Source: Anaerolineales bacterium (GTDB lineage Bacteria > Chloroflexota > Anaerolineae > Anaerolineales > Villigracilaceae). From it: a stretch of 21,694 nucleotides of DNA. Position numbers and translations under genes: made by a program. The stretch lies in assembly GCA_016928525.1 (NCBI GenBank), contig JAFGKO010000343.1, positions 1 through 21,694 of the forward strand. Reading direction: 5' to 3'. Numbering within the stretch: position 1 is the stretch's first letter; each line of letters opens with the position of its first letter. The notes under the pieces were generated by a model. It was not told the DNA's origin, searched no databases, and worked only from the letters and a program-made list of their open reading frames with translations. This document shows, in pieces, positions 1-8,284 of this stretch.

Positions 1-1137
1 CACCAGGTCGCGGTCGCCCTGGAAGCGAGTCGCCATAGCCCATTCCACTTCGAGCGGATTGTAAATATCGATATCCTTGTCCACCACATAGACATGCTTG
101 CAAGAACTGTGCCCGGCGAAAGCGGCCTCGATGGCCTTCTTCCCATCATCCTCGTTCTGCTTGTCGATCTGGACGATGGCGTGCAGCCACGAGCAGCCGC
201 CCGGGTTGACGTTGACGTCCAGGCAGCGGGCCACCTCATTGACCTTGCGGAAGATGGTCGGCTCGCGCGGCATGCCCATCAGCAGTTTGTGCTCCAGCGC
301 GCCAGGCAGCAGGGCATGCCAGAGGGCATCGCGGCGATGAGTAATGGCTTTGACCACGAGCACCGGCTCCTGGCGGATCACGTCGTATGTTTCCGTCAGG
401 TCGATAAATGGTCCTTCGGCGTGCGTCTTCTCCAAGTAGATGGTGCCCTCGATGACGAATTCGGTCTCGGCGGGGACCAGAACATCACTGGTGATGGCCT
501 TCACCACCTGGAACGGCTGGAGGGCGTTGGCGATTTCCAGTTCGTTCACCCCCAGGTCAACCGAAGTGGCTGCCGCCGCCAGGATGTTGGGCGCGTTTCC
601 AATACAGATAGCAACCTCCACCTGCTTCAAATCTTGCAGGAACTTGTCGAAATGACGGTTCTTAACAACCCGCACCGCCATCTCGGTCTTGGAGAACTGC
701 ATGCAGCGGTGGAAATCGGCGTTCTGCCCGTGGACAGGGTGCCTTGCCAGCACTACCCCCGAACTGATATAGTTGCCGCCGTCCTGGTCGCAGTGGAACA
801 GGATCGGCAAGCTATCCAGGTCGGGTTCCAGTTCGACCACCTCCTGGCAGGGCGCTTCGGTCACGACCCTGGGGCTGCTATGGTTTTGGATAGCGCCCGT
901 CAGGAAAGGGATGATCTCCGCCACCTGGATGCCGAAGTAACCTGCAAAAGCGGCTTTCGAGCAGAACAGGTTCCCAATCACCGGGAAGGCGGATCCACGC
1001 ACCCGTTCGAATAGCACTGGCGTCGGTTCTATTTGTTTCAGTACGCCGGCGATTTCCAAGGTCTTCGAAATCGGTTTACTGACCCGGATGAGTTTCTTCT
1101 GTTCATCTAAACGCTGGATGTATTCTCTAAGGGACAT
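1..1137 (-). CDS. UbiD family decarboxylase (3' end beyond window)
   Basis: The minus strand is open for 379 codons from an ATG at 1137 and runs off the window edge. The protein begins MSLREYIQRLDEQKKLIRV and has the order of a UbiD-type (de)carboxylase. These enzymes use prenylated FMN made by UbiX to remove or add carboxyl groups on aromatic or unsaturated acids in the cytoplasm. The segment ADFHRCMQF (Arg144) fits the conserved active-site arginine, and EGPFID (Glu241, Asp246) fits the acidic pair spaced five apart. GMPREPTIFR is another family-typical block. AGGAAG about 8 bases upstream of the ATG is a usable ribosome site. No UbiX partner is visible. The substrate cannot be told from sequence: menaquinone precursor, phenolic acid or other. 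The family call is firm; the role in this organism is open. Confidence 0.93.
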   Translation of the reverse strand, partial: MSLREYIQRLDEQKKLIRVSKPISKTLEIAGVLKQIEPTPVLFERVRGSAFPVIGNLFCSKAAFAGYFGIQVAEIIPFLTGAIQNHSSPRVVTEAPCQEVVELEPDLDSLPILFHCDQDGGNYISSGVVLARHPVHGQNADFHRCMQFSKTEMAVRVVKNRHFDKFLQDLKQVEVAICIGNAPNILAAAATSVDLGVNELEIANALQPFQVVKAITSDVLVPAETEFVIEGTIYLEKTHAEGPFIDLTETYDVIRQEPVLVVKAITHRRDALWHALLPGALEHKLLMGMPREPTIFRKVNEVARCLDVNVNPGGCSWLHAIVQIDKQNEDDGKKAIEAAFAGHSSCKHVYVVDKDIDIYNPLEVEWAMATRFQGDRDLV

Positions 1138-1210
1138 GATCGGGCTTCCTGCAAGTGATTGTTTTGATAATGGTTCCTTCAATTTTACACCGAAGTCAAT
1201 CCTTGAATTC

Positions 1211-1245
1211 CACTATGTCTTTCATGGTAGACTTCCAATATAGTG
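1211..1245. promoter_or_regulatory. Inverted repeat before the AT-rich defence-like gene
   Basis: CACTAT at 1211-1216 is matched by ATAGTG at 1240-1245, and inside them GTCT (1217-1220) by AGAC (1229-1232). The right arm overlaps TATAGT (1239-1244), a weak -10 candidate, and ends 7 bases before the start codon at 1253. It could be an operator or a leader hairpin. No convincing -35 box or Shine-Dalgarno sequence is visible, so this is only a candidate. The rest of 1138-1252 shows nothing else clear. Confidence 0.35.
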
Positions 1246-1252
1246 AATATCT

Positions 1253-4200
1253 ATGAAACCAAAAGATAAACATTACCTAGCTCTTCAGTTCCGGCAAAAA
1301 ATTTACTCAAAAGATGGAACTGAATTCCAAAGCTTTTTCGAAGATGTAATGGAGAAAGCTTTTCCAGACTTTCAAAAAATAAGGCCATATGGAAATATGG
1401 GCGATGCTGGAAATGATGGTTACAGAAAGCAGTCGGGAATTTATTATCAGGTATACGCTCCAAATACCCCGAAAGTAAACGAAGCCAATGCCGCAGAAAA
1501 ATTGGAGGAGGATTTTCAAAAGCTTAAGGATGGATGGGAAGAAATATCAAATATAAAAGAATATAATTTTGTTTTCAATGACAAATATGGCGGATCGGTT
1601 CAATTACTTGAAGCAACAAATTCTAGACTAAAGGCAGATAGCCCAAATATTGAATTTGAACTCTTTTTAGCAAAAGATTTGGAGAATGTATTTTTTGAAT
1701 TAAGCGAATCTGATATTTTGGGCCTGGGCTTTAGTATTGATCGTAGACAAGCCATTGAAAACGCTTATCAGTATTTAGAACTCATAAAAACCGAGCTTGA
1801 AAGAGAAAACGTAAATTTCGCACAAAAAATATTAGAACCAGTTAGAAGTATTATCTTAGACTTGAATGATGATAGCTTATCTTTCGAATACGAAGTCTTA
1901 GAATGTAGATGCCTGCAAAAAACTGAAAAAGTAGATGAAGCAAAACAAAAATATGAAAGCCTGTCTAAGAGTTTCCCCAGAGACCCCCGTCCCCTTCTTT
2001 ATCTAGCAGAAATCTACATAAATGACAAGGACAACGATAAAAACGATGAACTTCTAAAAAAGTCTGAAGAGATTGATAGTGAATTCTGGCTTCTAAAGTT
2101 AGAGCAGTTAGTTAGAAAACTGAATCTTGGGGAAAAAATTGACACAAAAAATATTGATGAGCAAACATTTCCTGATGACCCAAAAATAAAATCAAGTTTC
2201 TATCGCCTATATGCCCTCGCCTTTGATGGCGCGGGGGATCAAGTAAGTGCTGATAGTTTCATAGAAAAAGCTATTAAGCTTACCCCTGATAGATTTAGTA
2301 ATTACCTTGATGAGTTAGCAATCATTCACCACAGGATGATAGCAAATGAAGACCCATCAAAAAAATTACTATTGTCACAAGAATTACTAGAAAAAACAGA
2401 AGCAGTAGAAAAGAAATTCTTGGATTATGGTGATATAGGAGCAAGGAATAAATCCCATCTCAATGTTATTAAGCTAGACGCCTTTTTAGTACAAGACAAT
2501 ATTCGGGAATTTGAACTTGTAGTCAAAGATACATTTGAGTTAGCTATCAATTGTTATTTTGATAAGAGAATTGAGCTGATCTTTGTTGGGATATTACAGT
2601 TTGTAGAACTACCAGACAATGAGCTTAATAAATTAGTGGTATATCTTCGGGCATCAAGAAATAGAATTTCTGACGATTTTGTTAAGGTGCTTATTGCTCA
2701 ATTCAATACTAGGGATACCTTATTCACCGATGGAAAAAAGTTCTTTGGGGAATTAAATTATCCAAAGTATGTTGAATTTATCAACAACCTTGAAGACAAA
2801 AACTATAAGAAGATATTGGATTTTTTAAAAGAAGACATTCCCTTTGCAGTGACAGTGGTCAATACCCTAAAGAGCCAGCCCGATTTGAGAAAGGGAATAA
2901 TTGAAGGCTTGCCCGACGAGAAAAATATTCAAAAAGAAAAACTGAGGTTACTTGTCAATTTTGATGAGCAAGATTATGACCGAGCTTTTGAAATCCTAAA
3001 ACAACTTGATTTATCAAGTCTAAATTACATTGAATGTAGACCAATGCTTTATAGCGCTCAGCAAAATCAGGCGTGGGATTTTGAAGTCATTATCTTGGAA
3101 AAGCTTTTAGAGAAAGAAAAGAATGAAAAAGAGATTTTCAATCTGAAATTTCGATTGTTACATGCATATCTAAATTTAAGAAAGTTCTCAGCAGTGATGG
3201 AGATTGGGGAGCAGTTACTAGATGAAGATGCCACCAAACACTTTCTAGACCAAAGGAGTAGGGAAGGGCTTCTTAATAATACACTTATAGGTTGTATCGA
3301 GAGAGGAAAGGTGGACAATGAAGCACTCAAAAAGGCTAAGGATTTACTTCACAAGAATGCTTTAGAGAATCCGTCTCTTGACTTTAAAGTTGGTGTTGAA
3401 GCTGAAACATACTTAGCTAACAATGAACCCGAAAATGCTCTCAATGCAGTAATTGAAGCAATAAAGTCCAGGAAATTGCTCTCATCCCAAGAGTATGCGC
3501 AACTCTACTTTTTGTTTGTAAGAATTGGAAATCAAATTGATAGTTTTAGTACAGTATCGTTGGGGACTGTTAAAGACAACACCTTTGTGAAATTGAAGGG
3601 GAAAGATCAGTGGTATTTCATTGGAAATGAAAACGAACTGGACGCGATATCGATTAATCAAGGTAACAATAAACACCCTCTGTTTATCGACAAAATGCTC
3701 AAAGACAAGGTTATTTTTGATATTAGATATAGTTCAGAAAATCGAGAGTATGAAATAGAACTAATATATACCATCGAGAAGTACATTCTTTGGAAAGTTA
3801 TTCAAAACTTTCAAGGCCTCGCAAGTGATGGTGATCTTGCAGGCGTTGATATGATAGAAGTTCCTCCGGTAAAGGACACTAATGATCCTAAGAATTTGCT
3901 AAAGTTTTTTGAGGATTTAAAGACAAGAACAGAACCGCTCTTTGAAATTTACTCCAAGAGTAATGTTCCGTTAGCTATGTTAGCAATTAGTGAGGGTGGG
4001 CTTGAACACGCTATAGGTCGCATATTGCAAGAAGAAAAAGGCTATATTCACTTTAGTAATGGATCAATTGAAGAACTTGAAAAGCAAAAGGAACTTGCTA
4101 AGAGAATTGTAAACGAAAAAGAGCAATTTTATATTGATGGAACGTCAGCATTATTTTTATCAGAAGCAGGAATGCTGCAAAAAATCTACACCGGAATTCC

Positions 4201-5116
4201 GAACTTGAAGGTACCACAATCAGTAATAAGTATGTTAGCTGATATTACGGGCAAATTTCGATATGAGCCAGGACAAACTGGTCAAAGCATGGGATATGCC
4301 AAAGGCAAGCTCACTATGTCATCTGTTGATAAAGACAGACAAGAAGAGATACGCTCTAATTTTGTGGAGAGTATTAAGTTGCTTGAATCAACACCTGAAA
4401 ACGTTGTCGCCATTTCTCCTGCAAACAAAGTGGATTGTCTTTCCGAAAAACAAACCCCTCCTGAGCTAAGTGATGCTTGCATATTGGCACAAAAGGAAAA
4501 CATACCTGTTTTGACCGAAGATTTTCTTTACTTACAGCTAAATGAATTAGAAACTAAAAAGAAGGCACCTGAGTATTTCTCATCCTTAGCCCTAATAAGA
4601 TTGCTTTATGAGGAAAAACAAATAAGCTTTGAAGAATATTTAAATTATTTTGGTTACTTGTCGTCATACCGTTTTAGGTTTTTGAATTTAACTACAGAGG
4701 ATATTGAAAAAGCTGTATTCGGTGATGGTGCGATAAAGACAGTTAAGCCTGAAAATATCAGAAAGTTGAATTTTCCTCTTACACTCTCAGAAGAATACGG
4801 TGTTCCCTTTCAGACAGCATTTAGAGTTGTAGGATTGTTCTTTATTCAAGTGTTGGTAGACAATGCTATTACTGTAGATATTGCCGAGAAAATATTCATT
4901 GAAATTCTTGAAACTTTTCCAACTGAAATGGGTAAAAAAGAGATTGGGCAAACATTACTTGGGGTCTGTATTAGAGCAATTGAGAATATAAGATCTAAAT
5001 CTTTGATAAAGATTGGTGATCAAATGTTACATAAAAAAAATGATCAGTTATTACAGTTAACAGAGATTTATAGTTCAAAGCCGAAGTTATGGGCACCAAA
5101 TCAACCCAACTTATGA
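1253..5116 (+). CDS. Large nuclease-like / TPR / GreAB-C-like / PIN domain protein, probable defence protein
   Basis: 1287 residues, soluble, no signal peptide. Residues 20-75 resemble an Mrr-type restriction endonuclease fold: Glu24 in a first helix, GDAGNDG (Asp51, Asp55), then YYQVYAP, where the usual Q-x-K carries Tyr68 in place of the lysine. About 180-760 is helical with TPR-like spacing. About 763-842 (from FSTVSLGTVKD to YEIELIYTIEK) resembles the FKBP-like C-terminal domain of GreA/GreB. About 955-1100 looks like a PIN RNase: Asp962 in YIDGTSALFL, Asp1074 in SDACILAQ, Glu1089-Asp1090 in VLTEDF. This order matches the TPR-GreAB-C-PIN proteins proposed from comparative genomics as prokaryotic conflict systems. 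Codons are strongly A/T-ending, unlike both neighbours, which suggests recent transfer. The start has no clear Shine-Dalgarno. Domain calls are by eye; the defence role is inference. Confidence 0.78.
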   Translation: MKPKDKHYLALQFRQKIYSKDGTEFQSFFEDVMEKAFPDFQKIRPYGNMGDAGNDGYRKQSGIYYQVYAPNTPKVNEANAAEKLEEDFQKLKDGWEEISNIKEYNFVFNDKYGGSVQLLEATNSRLKADSPNIEFELFLAKDLENVFFELSESDILGLGFSIDRRQAIENAYQYLELIKTELERENVNFAQKILEPVRSIILDLNDDSLSFEYEVLECRCLQKTEKVDEAKQKYESLSKSFPRDPRPLLYLAEIYINDKDNDKNDELLKKSEEIDSEFWLLKLEQLVRKLNLGEKIDTKNIDEQTFPDDPKIKSSFYRLYALAFDGAGDQVSADSFIEKAIKLTPDRFSNYLDELAIIHHRMIANEDPSKKLLLSQELLEKTEAVEKKFLDYGDIGARNKSHLNVIKLDAFLVQDNIREFELVVKDTFELAINCYFDKRIELIFVGILQFVELPDNELNKLVVYLRASRNRISDDFVKVLIAQFNTRDTLFTDGKKFFGELNYPKYVEFINNLEDKNYKKILDFLKEDIPFAVTVVNTLKSQPDLRKGIIEGLPDEKNIQKEKLRLLVNFDEQDYDRAFEILKQLDLSSLNYIECRPMLYSAQQNQAWDFEVIILEKLLEKEKNEKEIFNLKFRLLHAYLNLRKFSAVMEIGEQLLDEDATKHFLDQRSREGLLNNTLIGCIERGKVDNEALKKAKDLLHKNALENPSLDFKVGVEAETYLANNEPENALNAVIEAIKSRKLLSSQEYAQLYFLFVRIGNQIDSFSTVSLGTVKDNTFVKLKGKDQWYFIGNENELDAISINQGNNKHPLFIDKMLKDKVIFDIRYSSENREYEIELIYTIEKYILWKVIQNFQGLASDGDLAGVDMIEVPPVKDTNDPKNLLKFFEDLKTRTEPLFEIYSKSNVPLAMLAISEGGLEHAIGRILQEEKGYIHFSNGSIEELEKQKELAKRIVNEKEQFYIDGTSALFLSEAGMLQKIYTGIPNLKVPQSVISMLADITGKFRYEPGQTGQSMGYAKGKLTMSSVDKDRQEEIRSNFVESIKLLESTPENVVAISPANKVDCLSEKQTPPELSDACILAQKENIPVLTEDFLYLQLNELETKKKAPEYFSSLALIRLLYEEKQISFEEYLNYFGYLSSYRFRFLNLTTEDIEKAVFGDGAIKTVKPENIRKLNFPLTLSEEYGVPFQTAFRVVGLFFIQVLVDNAITVDIAEKIFIEILETFPTEMGKKEIGQTLLGVCIRAIENIRSKSLIKIGDQMLHKKNDQLLQLTEIYSSKPKLWAPNQPNL

Positions 5117-6084
5117 CCACAGCCACCGCTCAAGCGAGTCCAAATATAGCCCTAATTAAATATTGGGGAAATCACAATAACAACCTGCGCCTGCCTTCTA
5201 CAGGCTCCATCTCGATGAACCTGGATGGCCTCTTCACGCGCACAACGGTCACGTTCTCTGCCTCTTTCAAAGTCGACAGCTTGCGCATCGGTGAAAGGCC
5301 AGTGACCGGTCCCGGGATGGAACGCGTGAGTCTCTTCCTTGACCTGGTTCGCCAAATGGCAGGGATAAACAAGCGCGCCAAAGTCGTCAGTGAGAACAAC
5401 TTCCCTTCCGGCACGGGGATCGCCTCTTCAGCCTCGGCGTTTGCAGCGCTGGCATTGGCTGCCAGCAAAGCTGCTGGCCTGAACTTGGACCAAACGCAAC
5501 TCTCCCGCGCGGCGCGGCGCGGGTCAGGCTCGGCCAGTCGTTCCGTCCCTGGCGGATTTGTAGAGTGGTACATGGGGGATGACGATAGCGATTCCTATGC
5601 TGAATCCATCGCCCCGCCCGAACATTGGGATTTGGTCGATTGTGTAGCAGTTGTCAGCACGGAACATAAGAAAACCGGCTCTGCGGAAGGACATCCTCTA
5701 GCGCCTACCAGCCCCTTGCAGGCAGCGCGAGTCGCGGACGCTCCTCGCCGCCTCGACCTGTGCCGCCGTGCCATCCTGGAGCGCGATTTCGAGGCTCTGG
5801 TCGCCATCGTCGAACTGGATTCTGACATGATGCACGCCGTGATGATGACCTCCACGCCGGGGCTGTTCTACTGGCAGCCGGCCTCGGTCACGGTCATGGG
5901 TGCGGTGCGGGAGTGGCGCAAAAGCGGGATTCCCGTCTGTTACACGCTGGATGCCGGGCCGAACGTCCATGTCATTTGTCCACGCGAATACATTGGCGAA
6001 ACCGAGAAAAACCTGCATGAATTGCCCGGTGTTCAAGATGTGCTGGTGGCGGGAGTCGGCGGCCCGGCGCGGATCGTCTCTTAA
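5113..6084 (+). CDS. Mevalonate-pathway decarboxylase (diphosphomevalonate or phosphomevalonate decarboxylase)
   Basis: 323 residues of the GHMP-kinase fold. It catalyses an ATP-dependent decarboxylation that feeds isoprenoid synthesis. Visible motifs: SPNIALIKYWG (9-19), the ATP loop PSGTGIASSASAF (98-110), SGSASRS with Arg143, and YTLDAGPNVH with the catalytic Asp280. I chose the ATG at 5113 because the family motif follows within ten residues; an upstream in-frame ATG at 5089 lies inside the preceding gene. The ATG overlaps the previous stop (ATGA) and no Shine-Dalgarno is evident. Position 20 is Asn, where classical diphosphomevalonate decarboxylases read KYWGK, and STPGLFYWQPAS replaces their usual STPPIxYxND-type block. 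A Roseiflexus homologue annotated as the classical enzyme was shown to be phosphomevalonate decarboxylase, so that activity is quite possible here. No other mevalonate gene is in view. Confidence 0.9.
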   Translation: MTTATAQASPNIALIKYWGNHNNNLRLPSTGSISMNLDGLFTRTTVTFSASFKVDSLRIGERPVTGPGMERVSLFLDLVRQMAGINKRAKVVSENNFPSGTGIASSASAFAALALAASKAAGLNLDQTQLSRAARRGSGSASRSVPGGFVEWYMGDDDSDSYAESIAPPEHWDLVDCVAVVSTEHKKTGSAEGHPLAPTSPLQAARVADAPRRLDLCRRAILERDFEALVAIVELDSDMMHAVMMTSTPGLFYWQPASVTVMGAVREWRKSGIPVCYTLDAGPNVHVICPREYIGETEKNLHELPGVQDVLVAGVGGPARIVS

Positions 6085-6116
6085 TTCCTTCTCATTTCTA
6101 CCTTTTTGATTCAGGA

Positions 6117-6122
6117 TATAAT
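6117..6122 (+). promoter_or_regulatory. Candidate -10 box for the protease operon
   Basis: A perfect TATAAT lies in the 86-base gap before the site-2 protease gene, 48 bases before its ATG. No good -35 box stands 16-18 bases upstream (TTTCTA at 6095-6100 is the nearest), so the assignment rests on the -10 alone. The leader that would follow holds no clear hairpin. Confidence 0.4.
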
Positions 6123-6170
6123 GAGCGCGCCGTTCAGGCGTGATAGATTTCGATTGGTATAGAAAGAACT

Positions 6171-7283
6171 ATGAATATTACACTACTCTCTGCTTTGGTT
6201 TTTGTCGGTGTGTTCGCTGCCGTTGTGCTGATCCACGAGTTCGGACATTTTGTGGCTGCGCGGCTCTTGAAAGTGGATGTGGAGGAGTTCGGTATTGGGC
6301 TGCCGCCGCGCGCCCTCACACTTTTCCGCTGGAAAGGTACCGACTTCACACTCAACTGGTTGCCGCTGGGCGGATTCGTGCGCCCGAAGGGCGAAAATGA
6401 TCCTAACATTCCCGGCGGTTTGGCCGCTTCCAGCCCCTGGGTGCGCTTGAGCGTGCTCTTTGCCGGGCCGATTATGAACCTGCTGGCCGGGGTAGTGGTC
6501 AACAGCATGCTGTTTGCGCAGGTGGGCGTTCCGGATATGACTCGTGTCATGCTCTACGAAATCAGCCCGAATTCCCCGGCTGAGCAGGCAGGCTTACAGG
6601 CTGACGACATTATCCTGGCCATCGATGGTGAGCAGATCACTGGCGACGAGCAGTTCCGTTCCTTGATTCAGTCCCACATCGACCAATCCATGCTGATCAC
6701 TGTGCAACGTGGAGATGAGACACTCGACCTGACAGCCACGCCGCTCAGCAGCCGCACAGCTGAGGAAGGCGCCCTTGGCATCCTGCCTGGGCCTCCCATG
6801 GTGCCGGCGAAATCCTTCCTCCAAACCATCCCCTTTGGAGCCACGTACACCTACAACCAGATCCGCCAGATCCTGTCGCTCCCGGCCATGATGATCCGTG
6901 GCAACCTCTCGCCGGAAGAAGGTCGCTTTATCGGTTTGAAAGGCATCTATGACCTGTTCGGGCAAGCCGTCAGCCGGGATGTGGAAACCCGCGAGCAGGC
7001 TGCTGCTACCCCGCCCGAGGCTGCTCCCGTTGAGCCCTCCAACTTCACGCTTCAAATCATCGCTTCCCTGACGCTCACCCTGGGCATCTTCAACCTGTTG
7101 CCCTTCCCGGCGCTGGATGGCGGGCGTATCATTTTTGTGTTGCCCGAACTCGTTCTGCGGCGGCGCGTCCCGCCTGAATTCGAGAACCTGGTACATGCGG
7201 TTGGGTTTGCCTTGTTGTTGCTCCTGATGTTCTATATCAACGCTATGGACTTCATCAACCCGGCCCAGTTTACTCTCCCCTAA
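6171..7283 (+). CDS. rseP: RseP-like M50 site-2 protease with PDZ domain
   Basis: 370 residues. An intramembrane zinc metalloprotease of the M50B family, which cleaves transmembrane segments, classically anti-sigma factors during envelope stress. The first membrane helix carries HEFGH (His22, Glu23, His26). A PDZ domain follows at about 124-193 (EISPNSPAEQAGLQADDIILAIDGEQ). The third zinc ligand is in NLLPFPALDGGR (Asp316), and a further helix lies near the C-terminus. Length and order are normal. A segment rich in Ala, Pro and Glu at about 275-290 sits between the PDZ domain and the later helices and is probably a linker. The gene ends three bases before the HEAT-repeat gene, so they are almost certainly cotranscribed. 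No sigma/anti-sigma pair is in view, so the substrate is unknown. Confidence 0.93.
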   Translation: MNITLLSALVFVGVFAAVVLIHEFGHFVAARLLKVDVEEFGIGLPPRALTLFRWKGTDFTLNWLPLGGFVRPKGENDPNIPGGLAASSPWVRLSVLFAGPIMNLLAGVVVNSMLFAQVGVPDMTRVMLYEISPNSPAEQAGLQADDIILAIDGEQITGDEQFRSLIQSHIDQSMLITVQRGDETLDLTATPLSSRTAEEGALGILPGPPMVPAKSFLQTIPFGATYTYNQIRQILSLPAMMIRGNLSPEEGRFIGLKGIYDLFGQAVSRDVETREQAAATPPEAAPVEPSNFTLQIIASLTLTLGIFNLLPFPALDGGRIIFVLPELVLRRRVPPEFENLVHAVGFALLLLLMFYINAMDFINPAQFTLP

Positions 7284-7286
7284 ATT

Positions 7287-8267
7287 ATGATTGAAGACAT
7301 CCTTCCTTTTCAGAAAGTATTGGATGTCTTGCTAGATGAAAGCAAGGACATCCCCTGGCGTTATTTGATCGAGTTTTCGGACATTGAACCTGCTTCGCTC
7401 ACGTCATTGCTGGAGACCTGGCCGCGCATCGAACCTGGCAGGAAGCTGCTCCTGCTCGATCAGCTGAATGCCCTGGTGAACGAGGATACCCTCGTCTCCT
7501 TCAACGACGTGGGCCGCGCCCTGCTGAGGGATAGCGATCCCCAGGTGCGTATCCGTGCCATACGCCTGCTGGTTGAATGTGAAGATGTGCGCCTTGTTCC
7601 TATTTACATCGATATGCTTACCAAGGACAGTGATGTTGATGTCCGCGCTGAGGCCGCCTCGATCCTTGGCATTTTTGTGCAACTGGGCGAGTTCGAGGAT
7701 ATTCCAGATGACGTGCATCACCAGATCGAGGATGTTTTGCTGAAAGTACTCAATGGCGAAGACGATCCAATTGTCCGCCGCCAAGCGTTGGAGGCATTAG
7801 GCTTCTCATCCCGCATGGAAGTGCCTGTTTTGATCGAGTCATCTTTCAACCGCCAGGACCCTGTATGGAAAGCCAGCGCCATCTTCGCGATGGGCCGCTC
7901 TAACGACAAGCGCTGGGCTGACCATGTGCTCCATATGATTGTTTCGGAGGATCGTCGCATACGTCTGGCGGCTGTGCAGGCTTCTGGTGAGTTAGGGTTA
8001 GCGCTGGCGCGCCCGATTTTGTTGCGCTTGCTGGAAGAAGAGTTCGATGATGCCATCGCTGGTGCGGCTATCTGGTCGCTTTCGCAGATTGGCGGCGAAG
8101 ATGTACGTATTTATCTGCAAAATCTGCTCGACAATGTGGAAGACGACGATCAGGCTGCCTTCTTGGAAGAAGCTTTGGATAACCTGGCCTTCACAGAAGA
8201 CATGGCCAGTTTTGACCTGCTGGCTTTAGATGCCGATGACCTTGACGAATTAGATTTGGAAGAATAA
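7287..8267 (+). CDS. HEAT-repeat protein
   Basis: 326 residues with no signal peptide or membrane segment. From about residue 85 to 275 it is a run of 30- to 35-residue helical repeats of HEAT type: SDPQVRIRAIRLLVE, SDVDVRAEAASILG, DDPIVRRQALEALG, PVWKASAIFAMG, RRIRLAAVQASGELG, DDAIAGAAIWSLSQIGG. The last 40 residues are strongly acidic (DDLDELDLEE at the end). Such proteins act as scaffolds; nothing shows an enzyme. It starts three bases after the protease gene and ends 17 bases before the peptidase gene, so it belongs to the same transcription unit and may work with the membrane proteases. The precise role is unknown. Confidence 0.85.
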   Translation: MIEDILPFQKVLDVLLDESKDIPWRYLIEFSDIEPASLTSLLETWPRIEPGRKLLLLDQLNALVNEDTLVSFNDVGRALLRDSDPQVRIRAIRLLVECEDVRLVPIYIDMLTKDSDVDVRAEAASILGIFVQLGEFEDIPDDVHHQIEDVLLKVLNGEDDPIVRRQALEALGFSSRMEVPVLIESSFNRQDPVWKASAIFAMGRSNDKRWADHVLHMIVSEDRRIRLAAVQASGELGLALARPILLRLLEEEFDDAIAGAAIWSLSQIGGEDVRIYLQNLLDNVEDDDQAAFLEEALDNLAFTEDMASFDLLALDADDLDELDLEE

Positions 8268-8284
8268 TCGACTTGTGGGGTAAA

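Noticed and set aside
94..1014. 306-codon open frame on the plus strand
   Set aside because: It is antisense to the UbiD-family gene, whose minus-strand protein has clear family motifs; the plus-strand translation shows no recognisable domain.
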